DNA from: CAZPQM01 sp964588995
Lineage (GTDB): Bacteria > Pseudomonadota > Alphaproteobacteria > Rickettsiales > UBA8987
Direction of reading: 5' to 3'
NCBI GenBank assembly: GCA_964588995.1
Contig: CAZPQM010000005.1
Coordinates: 53,527-117,526 of the forward strand
DNA length: 64,000 nucleotides
A program made the position numbers and the translations under genes. The notes under the pieces are model-generated. The model was given only the letters and a program-made list of their open reading frames with translations, did not search any database and had not been told where the DNA came from. Of the stretch, positions 33,167-42,502 are shown piece after piece (position 1 is the first letter of the stretch; every line of letters begins with the position of its first letter).

Positions 33167-35278
33167 TTATCCTGCCTGTAAAAAACGGATTTGCTTGTCA
33201 TATTCAAATAGATAGAGCAGATACCGGATTGCTTTGCCGCGCTCTGATTCTAGATTTGCTTCTTTTTCAAGCAGATAGCGCGCATCGTTAAACGCCATTT
33301 TTAATAGTTCAGAGTGTTCAGGTAACACTGCCAACCGAAAACTGGGAAAGCCGCTTTGCTTGGTTCCAAGCACTTCACCCGCACCGCGCAGGCTCAGATC
33401 TTCTTCCGCGATATAGAATCCATCATTGCTGCTTTTCATTACTTCCAGCCGTTTCTTTCCGCTCTCTGTCAGCTTTTCACCATATAGCAATAGACAGTTA
33501 CATTGCTTTTCATTACGCCCCACTCGTCCGCGCAATTGATGAAGTTGCGAAAGACCAAACTTTTCCGCACGTTCAATCACAATCAGCGTTGCATCTGGTA
33601 CATCTACCCCTACCTCTATTACCGTTGTGGCAACGAGCACATCAATATCGCCGTCTCGGAAGGCAAGCATGGTAGCATCTTTCTCGTCACTTTTCATGCG
33701 GCCATGCACCAGACCAACGCGCTTGCCAAACTTTTTCTTCAATGCCTTATAGCGTTCCTCCGCAGCCGCAGTATCATCCGCTTCCTCATCCTCGCTCCCT
33801 TCAATCAGAGGGCATACCCAGTATATTTTTTCGCTCCTATCCAAAACACGCCGGATACCGGACTCAATTTCCTCCATGCGTACAAGAGAGATCGTGCGCG
33901 TATCAATTTCACGCCGGCCAGCAGGCTTATCTTTAAGGAAGGATACATCCATGTCACCATATAGCGTCATGGTCAACGTGCGGGGAATCGGCGTCGCTGT
34001 CATCAGCAGTAGATTGGTCCCCTCACCTTTTTCCGTTAACTGAAGCCGTTGCTTCACACCGAAACGGTGCTGCTCATCAATCACCACTAGCCCGAGATCA
34101 GCAAAATTAACATGCTGCTGAAAGAGAGCGTGCGTACCGACCAGAATATCAACATCACCGTTTTCAAGCTGCGCAAGAATCTCCTCGCGCGCTTTACCTT
34201 TTTCCCTCCCTGTTAGAATGGAGACGTGGATTTCAGATTCCAGTCCCGCCTGACGTAAAAAACGCTGAATCGAGGCTAGTTGCTGCCGCGCAAGAATTTC
34301 CGTTGGTGCCATAAAGGCCGTTTGCGTTCCGGCCTCTATTGCATTCAACATCGCCAGCAGACCTACAATGGTTTTACCTGCACCCACATCACCCTGTAAC
34401 AATCGAATCATACGGTAAGGGGATTGTAAATCCTGTCGGATATCCTTTAGTACATCTTCCTGACCGGCCGTTAAGTGAAAGGGTAATGTGGCTAACACTT
34501 GCTTCGCCAATCTCGAATCATAATGCAATGCCCGACCGGGCTTTCTTTGCTGACGATTGCGGGTAATGCCAAGCGCGAGTTGATAAGCTAACAGCTCATC
34601 GTAGGCCAAACGCTGACGAAAACCAGATTCCAGAGATAGCGAAGTAGGTTTTTCCGGGCGATGCAAGCCTTGTAAGCTCTTCCGGAATGATGTCCATTTC
34701 TGCTGTTGTAGCAAAGGCCTATCTATCCACTCCGGCATATCGGGTATAGCCGATAGCGCCTGCGACATGACTTCCACCAGTTTTTTCTGCGTTAACCCTT
34801 TAGCTAGCGGGTATTGAGGCTCCAGACGGGCAATGGACTTAACTCGAGAAGGGCTAGCAATTATATCGGGGTGCACCATTTGCAACATGCCGTCGAACTG
34901 TTCCACTTTGCCGCTGACCAGCCTTTCCTGTCCAACGGGCAGGGTTTTGGTAAGGTAGTCACCATGCACGTTGAAGAAAACAAGGGTGAGATATCCGCTG
35001 TCATTCTCTGTGTATACACGGTACGGTCTGCGCGAGCGGTAAGGTGGAGGCTCATGCCGATCTGTTTTTACCACCACCGTAATGATGCTACCCGGTTTTG
35101 CCTCAACAAGTGGCGGCATATGACTGCGATCAATCGCCTTGTAGGGGAGATGAAACAGCAGGTCTTTGACCAACGCACCCTTGCACAAGTCATTAAGAAG
35201 CGCTACCGTTTTATCCCCTACCCCATTGAGTGATCTAATTGAATGGAATATAGGATTCAGGCTTTCCGGGCGCACCAT
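33167..35278 (-). CDS. recG: ATP-dependent DNA helicase RecG
   Basis: Remodels stalled forks and Holliday junctions. The 703-residue protein has the N-terminal wedge/OB domain (VGDKTVALLNDL, HLPYKAIDR), Walker A in RLLQGDVGAGKTIVG near residue 300, the DEQH box in VVIDEQHRFGVKQR, motif III TATPIPRTL, and C-terminal helicase motifs ATTVIEVGVDVPDATLIVIERAE and LHQLRGRVGR. It converges with rne across 26 bases that hold a short AGGA/TCCT hairpin. Confidence 0.96.
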   Translation of the reverse strand: MVRPESLNPIFHSIRSLNGVGDKTVALLNDLCKGALVKDLLFHLPYKAIDRSHMPPLVEAKPGSIITVVVKTDRHEPPPYRSRRPYRVYTENDSGYLTLVFFNVHGDYLTKTLPVGQERLVSGKVEQFDGMLQMVHPDIIASPSRVKSIARLEPQYPLAKGLTQKKLVEVMSQALSAIPDMPEWIDRPLLQQQKWTSFRKSLQGLHRPEKPTSLSLESGFRQRLAYDELLAYQLALGITRNRQQRKPGRALHYDSRLAKQVLATLPFHLTAGQEDVLKDIRQDLQSPYRMIRLLQGDVGAGKTIVGLLAMLNAIEAGTQTAFMAPTEILARQQLASIQRFLRQAGLESEIHVSILTGREKGKAREEILAQLENGDVDILVGTHALFQQHVNFADLGLVVIDEQHRFGVKQRLQLTEKGEGTNLLLMTATPIPRTLTMTLYGDMDVSFLKDKPAGRREIDTRTISLVRMEEIESGIRRVLDRSEKIYWVCPLIEGSEDEEADDTAAAEERYKALKKKFGKRVGLVHGRMKSDEKDATMLAFRDGDIDVLVATTVIEVGVDVPDATLIVIERAEKFGLSQLHQLRGRVGRNEKQCNCLLLYGEKLTESGKKRLEVMKSSNDGFYIAEEDLSLRGAGEVLGTKQSGFPSFRLAVLPEHSELLKMAFNDARYLLEKEANLESERGKAIRYLLYLFEYDKQIRFLQAG

Positions 35279-35281
35279 ATT

Positions 35282-36109
35282 CTAGACTATTTCTACCGGC
35301 TCCTGCCCGGCTGAGATCACCGAAATCTGGTTTTCGCACTTGGCGACAATATCATCGATATCATCATGTGAGGACAGTTCATGAAACGCCATTTTTGCTT
35401 CATTATGACTGCTTTTCTGTAAACGCTGTAAAGCAATTTCTGCCCCCACATTGTCGGTCTTTAGTAGCAGTGCACCATAAATTCCATTTCCAAGATGTGC
35501 CAACTGATCGGATTTACGGAAATTGCGCTTCAAAGCAGCTACTACCGCGTTGCTTTCCCCCTGCCATTCTATTAAAGCCAGTGAGGCCTTAATTTCGCCC
35601 TGATTTAGAAAGCGCATTACAATTTCACCCTGCGACATGAAGCCGTCCTGAGTAAAGAAACCCGTTGCCTCATCTAGCGAGAGCTCTACCGCATTGGCTT
35701 CCAGTGCAGCGATACAAGCACCACCGGATTTTGACTTATCGGTCATGATCAAGATATAGCGCGGGTGATCACCCATTAACCCTTGCTGGACACGCAACTC
35801 CACGTCTATCGTTTCACCGTTTTGATGTTTTACGCAAAAATTCGGTGTTCGCTTCAACACATCGGCGATATCATTACCAAACTGCTCATACTCTACATAA
35901 TCCTGGATGTTTTCCCGAATTCTCTCGGGAAGCAGCGCATTAAAATCTTTCTTTATTAAATCATTGGGTGTAAAGCCAAACAATTCTTCAACAACATTTA
36001 TCTCACCTTTTACTTCGGACACCTCGATCGATTGATTTTCATTATCCTGTGAAATCACCAGAATGACATCGTCTTTACGACCCATCGTTTGCATGAGCGA
36101 TGATACCAT
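35282..36109 (-). CDS. PAS-domain protein with a degenerate GGDEF-like C-terminal domain
   Basis: 275 residues from the Met at 36109, which has AGGGGGGAG just upstream; a TTG start at 36148 is less likely. A PAS-like region spans about 15-125 (NVVEELFGFTPNDLIKKDFNALLPERIRENIQDYV, then HQNGETIDVELRVQQG). The second half (about 150-265: DEATGFFTQDGFMSQGEIVMRFLNQGEIKASLALIEW, FRKSDQLAHLGNGIYGALL) follows the secondary-structure pattern of a GGDEF domain but has no GGDEF motif, so it should not make cyclic di-GMP. It sits ten bases after the EAL-like gene. Domain assignment is by pattern, not search. Confidence 0.6.
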   Translation of the reverse strand: MVSSLMQTMGRKDDVILVISQDNENQSIEVSEVKGEINVVEELFGFTPNDLIKKDFNALLPERIRENIQDYVEYEQFGNDIADVLKRTPNFCVKHQNGETIDVELRVQQGLMGDHPRYILIMTDKSKSGGACIAALEANAVELSLDEATGFFTQDGFMSQGEIVMRFLNQGEIKASLALIEWQGESNAVVAALKRNFRKSDQLAHLGNGIYGALLLKTDNVGAEIALQRLQKSSHNEAKMAFHELSSHDDIDDIVAKCENQISVISAGQEPVEIV

Positions 36110-36119
36110 ATTCTCCCCC

Positions 36120-37325
36120 CTAGTTGATAATCGTTGCATCCGGATCAATTACGCGGTCCGGATACCGCCCCTGAAACAGGGTAATACCTAATGCGTGACC
36201 ATATTCAATGGCATAATCAGAGTCGCATCGGCACAAAATCATTCTGTTTGATCCACAGCTTCTTATTTTTTCTTTTAATTGTTTATTTCGCTTGTCTTGC
36301 AAATCTCCTGCCACGTCGGCATTCCATTGCAGCTTAATCAGATCAGCGCCCAGCTCCTGCCTTTGCACCTGGGTAAAACTCTCATCGGTTAAACCATCAA
36401 TACACAGTTTATACCCCAGATCATTCGCTTTTTTCTGCGCTTTGCGGTAGGTTGGCATATCTGCAAAAATATCGGCTATATTTACCTCCAGTATAATCGA
36501 CGACTTCATGCTGCGCTTTACCATTTGCGCAAAGCGGGTAAAAGCGGGCGATATTATCGTTGCAATACTCAAGTTAAGTGCGAGCGGTTCTTTTAGGTGT
36601 TTGGTCGGATCCCCTGAAAGCAGGGAAAGCACGTGATCATCCAGCGCAGCAAGTAAATACCTAAATAACCATGGATCACTGGCAAGTTGAAACTTGACGC
36701 CCAACAGTTCCCGCAGATGCGCCATGTTATTATACACCTCTTTATAAACAGGCCGTATTTTCTGACCGGGTTTAATCGCACAAATCGGTTGCTTGCGAAT
36801 CACTTCTGCAAAATTCACCTCAGAAAGCCGCTGAATGATGTTATCAAGATCAGCAGGCTTCATGACCTCTGCAACAGGTTTCGTTGTAACTTTCTTTTCA
36901 GCTTCTTTGTGGGCAGAGATTTGCTCCTGCTTTTCCATAAAGGCTTTCATCACATGCTGCCATTGCAACTTGAGGTCATACACATGGCTAAAATCCGGGT
37001 TTTCACGGCCATCTTTATGGTTGGCTAAAGGATCTTCTACAAATAAATAACGAAGTTGGAAAATAGCCTTTTCTAATAGCTTCTTATTCTCACCCGTGTA
37101 AAAAACAAAGACATCAGCATCATCTAAGCGAAAAATAAAGCCGCGCTCGGTTCGAAATACATCGTTTAAAATGTTTAATGCAATGCGAAGCTGAAAGTCC
37201 GTTTTATTATGCCCTTGCAGTTTATGGAGGTGGAAATGGATGACATAGTGCTGCTCACTATCTCCTTCAGCACCTTTGATCACCTCTTGTAGCCGCTTCA
37301 AACCTTCGCTTGTGTATAGTTTCAA
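36120..37325 (-). CDS. Degenerate EAL-domain protein
   Basis: A 401-residue cytoplasmic protein. The N-terminal part (about 25-95: IALNILNDVFRTERGFIFRLDDADVFVFYTG) resembles a reduced GGDEF half. The C-terminal part (about 185-395) ends with the EAL-type closing motif YGHALGITLFQGRYPDRVID and has LGADLIKLQWNADV near 327-340 in the place of a catalytic strand, but the EAL triad and most metal ligands are absent. It is therefore likely a non-catalytic, binding or scaffold EAL relative. Its partner gene (PAS/GGDEF-like) follows directly. Confidence 0.65.
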   Translation of the reverse strand: MKLYTSEGLKRLQEVIKGAEGDSEQHYVIHFHLHKLQGHNKTDFQLRIALNILNDVFRTERGFIFRLDDADVFVFYTGENKKLLEKAIFQLRYLFVEDPLANHKDGRENPDFSHVYDLKLQWQHVMKAFMEKQEQISAHKEAEKKVTTKPVAEVMKPADLDNIIQRLSEVNFAEVIRKQPICAIKPGQKIRPVYKEVYNNMAHLRELLGVKFQLASDPWLFRYLLAALDDHVLSLLSGDPTKHLKEPLALNLSIATIISPAFTRFAQMVKRSMKSSIILEVNIADIFADMPTYRKAQKKANDLGYKLCIDGLTDESFTQVQRQELGADLIKLQWNADVAGDLQDKRNKQLKEKIRSCGSNRMILCRCDSDYAIEYGHALGITLFQGRYPDRVIDPDATIIN

Positions 37326-37451
37326 CGCACCAACCTGAAATTAGAAATTACAATCTATGTCACACAGTGTAAGCTATATTTGCTGTTAGCGGTATGCCAT
37401 TCTGGCGTATATGGTTGAAATAAAAATTATTTACTCTTTACCGTGTTTTCC

Positions 37452-37480
37452 TTGACATAGGAACAATTTCCCTTTAACAA
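37452..37480 (+). promoter_or_regulatory. Candidate sigma-70 promoter for rpmG
   Basis: A perfect -35 TTGACA at 37452-37457, 17-base spacer, and TAACAA at 37475-37480 as a modest -10, with 27 bases to the rpmG start. Confidence 0.45.
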
Positions 37481-37507
37481 TTTACGCTCCTAAAATTGAG
37501 GTTTGTT

Positions 37508-37678
37508 ATGGCAAAGAAGAATACCATATTAGTAAAACTAGCTAGCACGGCTGGAACAGGTTATTTTTTGGTAAAAAAGCGCAACCCTAAAAAACAAACT
37601 GAAAAATTATCTTTCCGTAAATACGATCCCGTAGTACGTAAGCACGTTGAATTTAAAGAAGAAAAATTAAAGTCATAA
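37508..37678 (+). CDS. rpmG: 50S ribosomal protein L33
   Basis: A 56-residue protein starting MAKKNTILVKLASTAGTG at 37508 with GAGG seven bases upstream; the four codons before it are not needed. It ends HVEFKEEKLKS, standard for the cysteine-free (zinc-independent) L33 of alphaproteobacteria. It is transcribed alone, 166 bases before fliF. Confidence 0.97.
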   Translation: MAKKNTILVKLASTAGTGYFLVKKRNPKKQTEKLSFRKYDPVVRKHVEFKEEKLKS

Positions 37679-37844
37679 TTTTTCCTTATTACGTTTGATT
37701 ATTGCAACAGTGAAGTAGCTTAGCCTGAGTGCATGCGGGTAGCTTTTTCTATTGTTTGGCATTACCTTCTGTTGTGTATTATAAATGAGAAAATACTAGG
37801 TAATCAGCTTATACGCAGGCAGCAATACTTCGGGGGTAGCCTAT

Positions 37845-39458
37845 ATGAACGCAGTACTACAATCGGTACAAAGCCTTGGCTCTATGCGCTTTGTAGCGAT
37901 TTTAGGCGTTCTGTTGTTACTTATTGCCTCCATCATTTTTCTTTCCGTTCGGCTTAGCTCGCCCGTTATGACGCCTTTGTATGGCGAATTAACCCCTGAA
38001 GATAGCGGCGCTATTGTCAGCGAACTCAGCGCCTTAGGGGTGGAATTTGAAATTGCCGATGGTGGGACTCAGGTTCTGGTTCATGGTTCCGACGTTTTGC
38101 GACTACGTATGGCGCTGGCGCAAAAGGGTATCCCTAGTACCGGGTCAGTAGTAGGTTATGAAGTATTTGATAGAGAACAGGCGCTTGGAACATCGAATTT
38201 TGTTTTGAACGTCAATCTCTTACGCGCATTAGAAGGTGAACTTGCACGCACTATCTCCTCTCTATCAAGCATTAAAACAGCACGCGTGCATATCGTCATG
38301 CCGAAACGCAACCTGTTTGAGCGCACCCGAATTGAACCCAGCTCCTCCATCGTGCTCGCATTTTACAGCCGTGAACGCCCCTCGCCTGAGGAAATCGAAG
38401 CCGTTCGTCAACTTGTCAGCACCTCAGTGCCCGGCCTATCTACTAAACGCATCACCATCATTGACAGCAAGGGCCGCGTATTATCACGTGGGGAGCGCGA
38501 AGATGAAACAGGCGGCGTAGCTAGTGCTAAAGCCGATGAGTTTAAAATAAAATTTGAAAAACGTCTTGAAGAGACCATCATTTATCTTCTCTCCCAAGCG
38601 CTAGGTGATGGTAATGTAACTGCCGAAGTAACCGCCGATATGTCGTTTGACCGTGTTACCGTCAGTTCCGAGGAGTTCGACCCGGATAGTCAGGTGGCTC
38701 GCTCTGTGCAATCGAACGAGGAGCTTATTGTTTCACAGAATACAGATGGCGGCGCTGTTACCGTTGGTAACAACTTGCCCAATGCCGAGGGAGATCAGGC
38801 GGCTGCCGGTTCTTCCGAACAGATAGAACGCTTTGAAGAAACGGTTAACTATGAGGTCAGCAAGGTCATTACCAATAAAATTAGTGAAGTGGGAACGATC
38901 AATCAGCTATCGGTTGCGGTGCTGGTGGACGGACAATATGATGTGCAGGTCAATGAAGATACAGACGAGGTAACACGCACCTATCGACCACTGACCGACG
39001 AGCAAATCGTTCAATTACGTACCCTGGTCGAAACGGCTATAGGCTATGACCCTGCACGCGGCGACACGGTGGAAATTGTCAATATGCAATTTGCATCGCA
39101 GGATTTAACTGAACTGATCGAAGATGATCCTTTGGATTGGCTAAAGCGTGATTTAGACAGTATCGTGAAAACGATTGTAGTAGGTATTGTTGCGATATTG
39201 GCCATATTGCTTGTTATTCGACCACTCGTAACACGCGCATTTGATATAGCCCCTACGGAGTTCGAGGAAAACGAAACAGGAATAGGTGATATAAGTACCG
39301 CGGAATTGTTAGCCGATACCGGTGAAATGGATCAGGTGGATATTGATTCCATACAATCCTCGTTAGAAACAAGTCCAGTTAAGCGAGTGAATGAGCTGAT
39401 CGAAAATAATCCCGAGGAAACCGTTTCCGTCATTCGCACCTGGATGATGCAAAAATAA
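37845..39458 (+). CDS. fliF: Flagellar MS-ring protein FliF
   Basis: Forms the membrane ring of the flagellar basal body. The 537-residue protein has an N-terminal membrane helix (about 17-37), the YscJ/FliF ring-building domain (TPLYGELTPEDSGAIVSELSALGVEFEI, near 44-72; then LNVNLLRALEGELARTISSLSSIKTARVHIVMPK), a second helix near 446-466 (IVKTIVVGIVAILAILLVIRPL), and a C-terminal FliG-binding tail ending VSVIRTWMMQK. First gene of the fliF-fliG-fliH-fliN-motA-flbD run. Confidence 0.96.
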   Translation: MNAVLQSVQSLGSMRFVAILGVLLLLIASIIFLSVRLSSPVMTPLYGELTPEDSGAIVSELSALGVEFEIADGGTQVLVHGSDVLRLRMALAQKGIPSTGSVVGYEVFDREQALGTSNFVLNVNLLRALEGELARTISSLSSIKTARVHIVMPKRNLFERTRIEPSSSIVLAFYSRERPSPEEIEAVRQLVSTSVPGLSTKRITIIDSKGRVLSRGEREDETGGVASAKADEFKIKFEKRLEETIIYLLSQALGDGNVTAEVTADMSFDRVTVSSEEFDPDSQVARSVQSNEELIVSQNTDGGAVTVGNNLPNAEGDQAAAGSSEQIERFEETVNYEVSKVITNKISEVGTINQLSVAVLVDGQYDVQVNEDTDEVTRTYRPLTDEQIVQLRTLVETAIGYDPARGDTVEIVNMQFASQDLTELIEDDPLDWLKRDLDSIVKTIVVGIVAILAILLVIRPLVTRAFDIAPTEFEENETGIGDISTAELLADTGEMDQVDIDSIQSSLETSPVKRVNELIENNPEETVSVIRTWMMQK

Positions 39459-39471
39459 AGTTCGTATTATT

Positions 39472-40494
39472 ATGCCAGCGACAAAAGCGACAGAAGGACG
39501 TTTAAGCGGAGCACAAAAAGCCGCTATCGTTCTTATGAGCATTGATCAGGATGTCGCCGCAAAAGTTTTCAGCATGATGTCTGAGGAGGAGATAAAAGAA
39601 ATTTCTCAGACGATGGCTAATTTGGGTACGGTCGACCATATCTCCATTGATAATATCATTAAAGAATTTACTGAACAGATGAGTGCGGGCGGTAATTTAA
39701 TCGGTGATTTGACATCAACTCAGAAACTCCTCGCCGCTGCGCTTGGTGCCGATAAGGTAGAAGGTATTTTAGAAGACATCAGTGGTCCTGCGGGGCGCAA
39801 CACGTGGGACAAGTTGAATAATGTAAGTGAAGAACTGCTTGCCTCCTATCTCAAAAATGAATATCCGCAAACTGCGGCGCTGGTTCTAAGTAAAGTGCGC
39901 TCGTCACAAGCGGCACGTGTGTTAAGCGTCCTCAGTGAAGATTTTGCATTGGATATTATTCAACGCATGATCACGATGGAACCCGTCAAAAAAGAAGTGC
40001 TGACCGATATTGAACGCACCCTGCAATCAGAATTTATGAGCAACCTTTCTTCAGCAAAACAAAATGACAGCTTTGAAATGATAGCAGAAGTATTCAACAA
40101 CTTCGATCGTAATACGGAAAATAAATTCATGGAGCTACTGGACGAGAGTGATGCAGAAGCAGCTGAAAAAATCCGCGAACTCATGTTTACCTTTGATGAC
40201 CTTATCAAGATTGACGCTATGGGCATACAGACTCTGCTTCGGCATGCGGATAAAGAACAACTTGCGATTGCACTCAAAGGTGCAAGCGACGCAATCCGTG
40301 AACTCTTTTTCAATAATATGTCTGAGCGTGCAGCAAAAATCATGCAGGAAGACATGGAAAGCAAAGGGCCGGTACGTATGCGTGATGTCGATGAAGCGCA
40401 AATGGGCATTGTGAATCTTGCCAAAGAGTTGAATGAGACTGGCGAAATTATCATTCCGGAAGGGGACGGCGAAGATGAAGAAATGGTCTACTAG
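39472..40494 (+). CDS. fliG: Flagellar motor switch protein FliG
   Basis: Torque-generating switch component on the cytoplasmic face of the MS ring. The 340-residue protein starts LSGAQKAAIVLMSIDQDVAAKVFSMMSEEEI and has the middle-domain EYPQTAALVLSKV segment (the EHPQ-type motif, near 130-142), then the C-terminal torque helix LIKIDAMGIQTLLRHADKEQLAIALKGA with charged residues. It begins 13 bases after fliF and overlaps fliH. Confidence 0.96.
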   Translation: MPATKATEGRLSGAQKAAIVLMSIDQDVAAKVFSMMSEEEIKEISQTMANLGTVDHISIDNIIKEFTEQMSAGGNLIGDLTSTQKLLAAALGADKVEGILEDISGPAGRNTWDKLNNVSEELLASYLKNEYPQTAALVLSKVRSSQAARVLSVLSEDFALDIIQRMITMEPVKKEVLTDIERTLQSEFMSNLSSAKQNDSFEMIAEVFNNFDRNTENKFMELLDESDAEAAEKIRELMFTFDDLIKIDAMGIQTLLRHADKEQLAIALKGASDAIRELFFNNMSERAAKIMQEDMESKGPVRMRDVDEAQMGIVNLAKELNETGEIIIPEGDGEDEEMVY

Positions 40495-41257
40495 CTGGAC
40501 ACCCCTGAATGTTGTATTGCCAAATCAGCATGCTGTGATTGCAGACGGTATTTCCCCTTACCTTCTTAAGGGTGATGATGACTCCATAGAACCTGAGGAA
40601 CCTGTATTTGAAAGTTTTATCAAACCTCCACCTGAGCCTGAGGTTATTTTTCAGGGTCACACGGCAGAAGAATTAGAACAAGCTCGGCAGGATGCACATA
40701 AAGCCGGTTATGAGCAAGGCATAAAAGAAGGAAATGAAGCCGGAAAAGGAGAAAAATATCAGCTGGATCAAAGCATTTCCGCTTCTTTTGCAGCAGCAGG
40801 GTCGCAGATAGAATCCTTAGTGACGGCTTACCAGCAGCATCTGGAAACATCGCGAAAAGAGCTCACACGCCTCGCATTTGAAGTGGCTGAAAAGATTGCC
40901 GGAGAAGCCTTGGAAGAAAACGCATTTAATAATATTGCGCAACTGATTGAGCAGTCACTCGGCTTTATTTTGCATGAGCCAAAAATTACGCTGCATGTCC
41001 ACCCCGAACTGCAAGCACGCGTTGAGCAGCACTTGCAGCAATATATTCCTAATGATGATATCCGCGAGCATATCACGATTCAAACGCAGGATAGTATGGA
41101 GCAAACAGATTGCCGTATTGAATGGGAACAAGGCGGTGCCGAACTTTCCGTCGCTGAACGCTGGCAGCATATACGCTCTTTATTACAGGAAGATATAGCA
41201 GAACTGTCCGATGCGGAGGGAATTTCCGCTAAAACATCTACCAATCCCGATACTTAA
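40475..41257 (+). CDS. fliH: Flagellar assembly protein FliH
   Basis: Regulator of the FliI export ATPase. I choose the Met of MKKWSTSWTPLN at 40475, giving 260 residues and a 20-base overlap with fliG; the frame's earlier Met lies deep inside fliG. An N-terminal region with Pro/Glu content is followed by a coiled-coil segment near 70-130 (EELEQARQDAHKAGYEQGIKEGNEAGKGEKYQ, rich in AxxxG spacing typical of FliH) and the HrpE/YscL-like C-terminal domain (LAFEVAEKIAGEALEENAFNNIAQLIEQSL). fliI is not in the window. Confidence 0.85.
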   Translation: MKKWSTSWTPLNVVLPNQHAVIADGISPYLLKGDDDSIEPEEPVFESFIKPPPEPEVIFQGHTAEELEQARQDAHKAGYEQGIKEGNEAGKGEKYQLDQSISASFAAAGSQIESLVTAYQQHLETSRKELTRLAFEVAEKIAGEALEENAFNNIAQLIEQSLGFILHEPKITLHVHPELQARVEQHLQQYIPNDDIREHITIQTQDSMEQTDCRIEWEQGGAELSVAERWQHIRSLLQEDIAELSDAEGISAKTSTNPDT

Positions 41258-41341
41258 GAAACGGCGGGTGAGACTAGCTAAATTTCTCCTGTTAAAACGC
41301 ATTCATTCCGATTATATATAAAGCCATAAGGGGGTCGCTTC

Positions 41342-41707
41342 ATGGCAGAGGAAGAGGATTTAGCAGTCGCAGATTTGCAGGATGAGGAAATTGGGGTTCC
41401 TGCAAGGGATGCTGCACCTGCAGGTAAGGACGCTATTTTCAAAGAGTCAGATGAACTGGATCTGGAAACCGTTTTCGACGTTCCAGTTGAAATTACCGTG
41501 GTTCTGGGACAGACCAGAATGCCTATTTCCGAACTATTGCAGCTTGGCACCGGCGCCGTCATAGAGCTGGAGCGTAAGGTCGGTGAGCCGGTCGATGTCT
41601 ATGTCAATGAACGGCTGGTTGCGCGGGGCGAAGTCGTCATCGTGGAAGATCACATCGGTATCACGATGACCGAGATTATCCGGGTAGATCCAAATAAGGA
41701 ACACTAG
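41342..41707 (+). CDS. fliN: Flagellar motor switch protein FliN
   Basis: C-ring component. The 121-residue protein has an acidic N-terminal tail and the conserved SpoA domain from about residue 45: VFDVPVEITVVLGQTRMPISELLQLGTGAVIELERKVGEPVDVYVNERLVARGEVVIVED. AAGGGGG ribosome site upstream. Three bases separate it from motA. fliM is not present between fliH and fliN. Confidence 0.96.
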   Translation: MAEEEDLAVADLQDEEIGVPARDAAPAGKDAIFKESDELDLETVFDVPVEITVVLGQTRMPISELLQLGTGAVIELERKVGEPVDVYVNERLVARGEVVIVEDHIGITMTEIIRVDPNKEH

Positions 41708-41710
41708 GCC

Positions 41711-42493
41711 ATGCGTACGGTTACCGACTTTTCTACCTTATTTGGCATAGTGATCGCGCTCGGGCTCGTCGTTACTGCCGTCATGATTGGCGACAATAAC
41801 CCGGAAGGTTTCCTTGACGTGCGATCCTTTCTGATTGTCATTTTAGGCACCTTTTTTCTTGTTATTGCCTCTTTCAGCTTTAACGATATCTGGCGCAGTA
41901 AATCACTGATCGTTCGCACTGTATTTTACCATGCTGATGATCCGGAAGATGCCGGTTTAAGTGCACTTGAGGCCGCCGAGTTCGCACGTAAGAAAGGCAT
42001 TCTTGCCCTGCAGAATCGTGATGACTTAATGTATCGCCACCGCTTTTTTACCAAGGGGCTGAGCATGGTGATTGACGGTATGAAAGTCGAAGAAATCCAG
42101 CCACTGTTACGCGGCGAAATCGCAGCTACAGCGGAGCGGCATCGCATCAGTGCCTCCATATTGCGTAAAGCCGCTGAGATCTCCCCTGCTATGGGGCTGA
42201 TCGGTACATTGATCGGACTGGTGCAGATGCTAGCAAACCTCGATGATCCCGCCTCAATCGGACCTGCTATGGCGATCGCCTTGTTGACAACACTATATGG
42301 CGCTATTCTCGCCTATATGGTCTTTATTCCGCTCGCGAGCAAGCTGGAGCGCAATTCGAACAATGAAATTCTGCTGATGAATGTGTATCTGGAAGCGATT
42401 TTATCGATTGGTCGGAAAGAAAATCCGCGCCGTTTGGAAATGGCGATCAATGCGATACTCCCGCCGTCCAAACGCATTTCATACTTCATATAA
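41711..42493 (+). CDS. motA: Flagellar motor stator protein MotA/PomA type
   Basis: Ion-channel subunit of the stator. The 260-residue protein has four membrane helices (about 8-25, 36-53, 155-175, 188-208) and the conserved SPAMGLIGTLIGLVQML and MAIALLTTLYGAILAYMVFIPLASKLE segments. The cytoplasmic loop contains charged residues that meet FliG. Length and loop pattern match PomA-like (often sodium) stators as well as proton types, so the ion is not settled. motB is not adjacent, so its partner is encoded elsewhere. Confidence 0.9.
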   Translation: MRTVTDFSTLFGIVIALGLVVTAVMIGDNNPEGFLDVRSFLIVILGTFFLVIASFSFNDIWRSKSLIVRTVFYHADDPEDAGLSALEAAEFARKKGILALQNRDDLMYRHRFFTKGLSMVIDGMKVEEIQPLLRGEIAATAERHRISASILRKAAEISPAMGLIGTLIGLVQMLANLDDPASIGPAMAIALLTTLYGAILAYMVFIPLASKLERNSNNEILLMNVYLEAILSIGRKENPRRLEMAINAILPPSKRISYFI

Positions 42494-42502
42494 AGGAGCC
42501 TT

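Noticed and set aside
37757..37773. Possible sigma-54 promoter before fliF (TTGGCATTACCTTCTG)
   Set aside because: At the correct ten-base distance from GG the sequence is TG, not GC.
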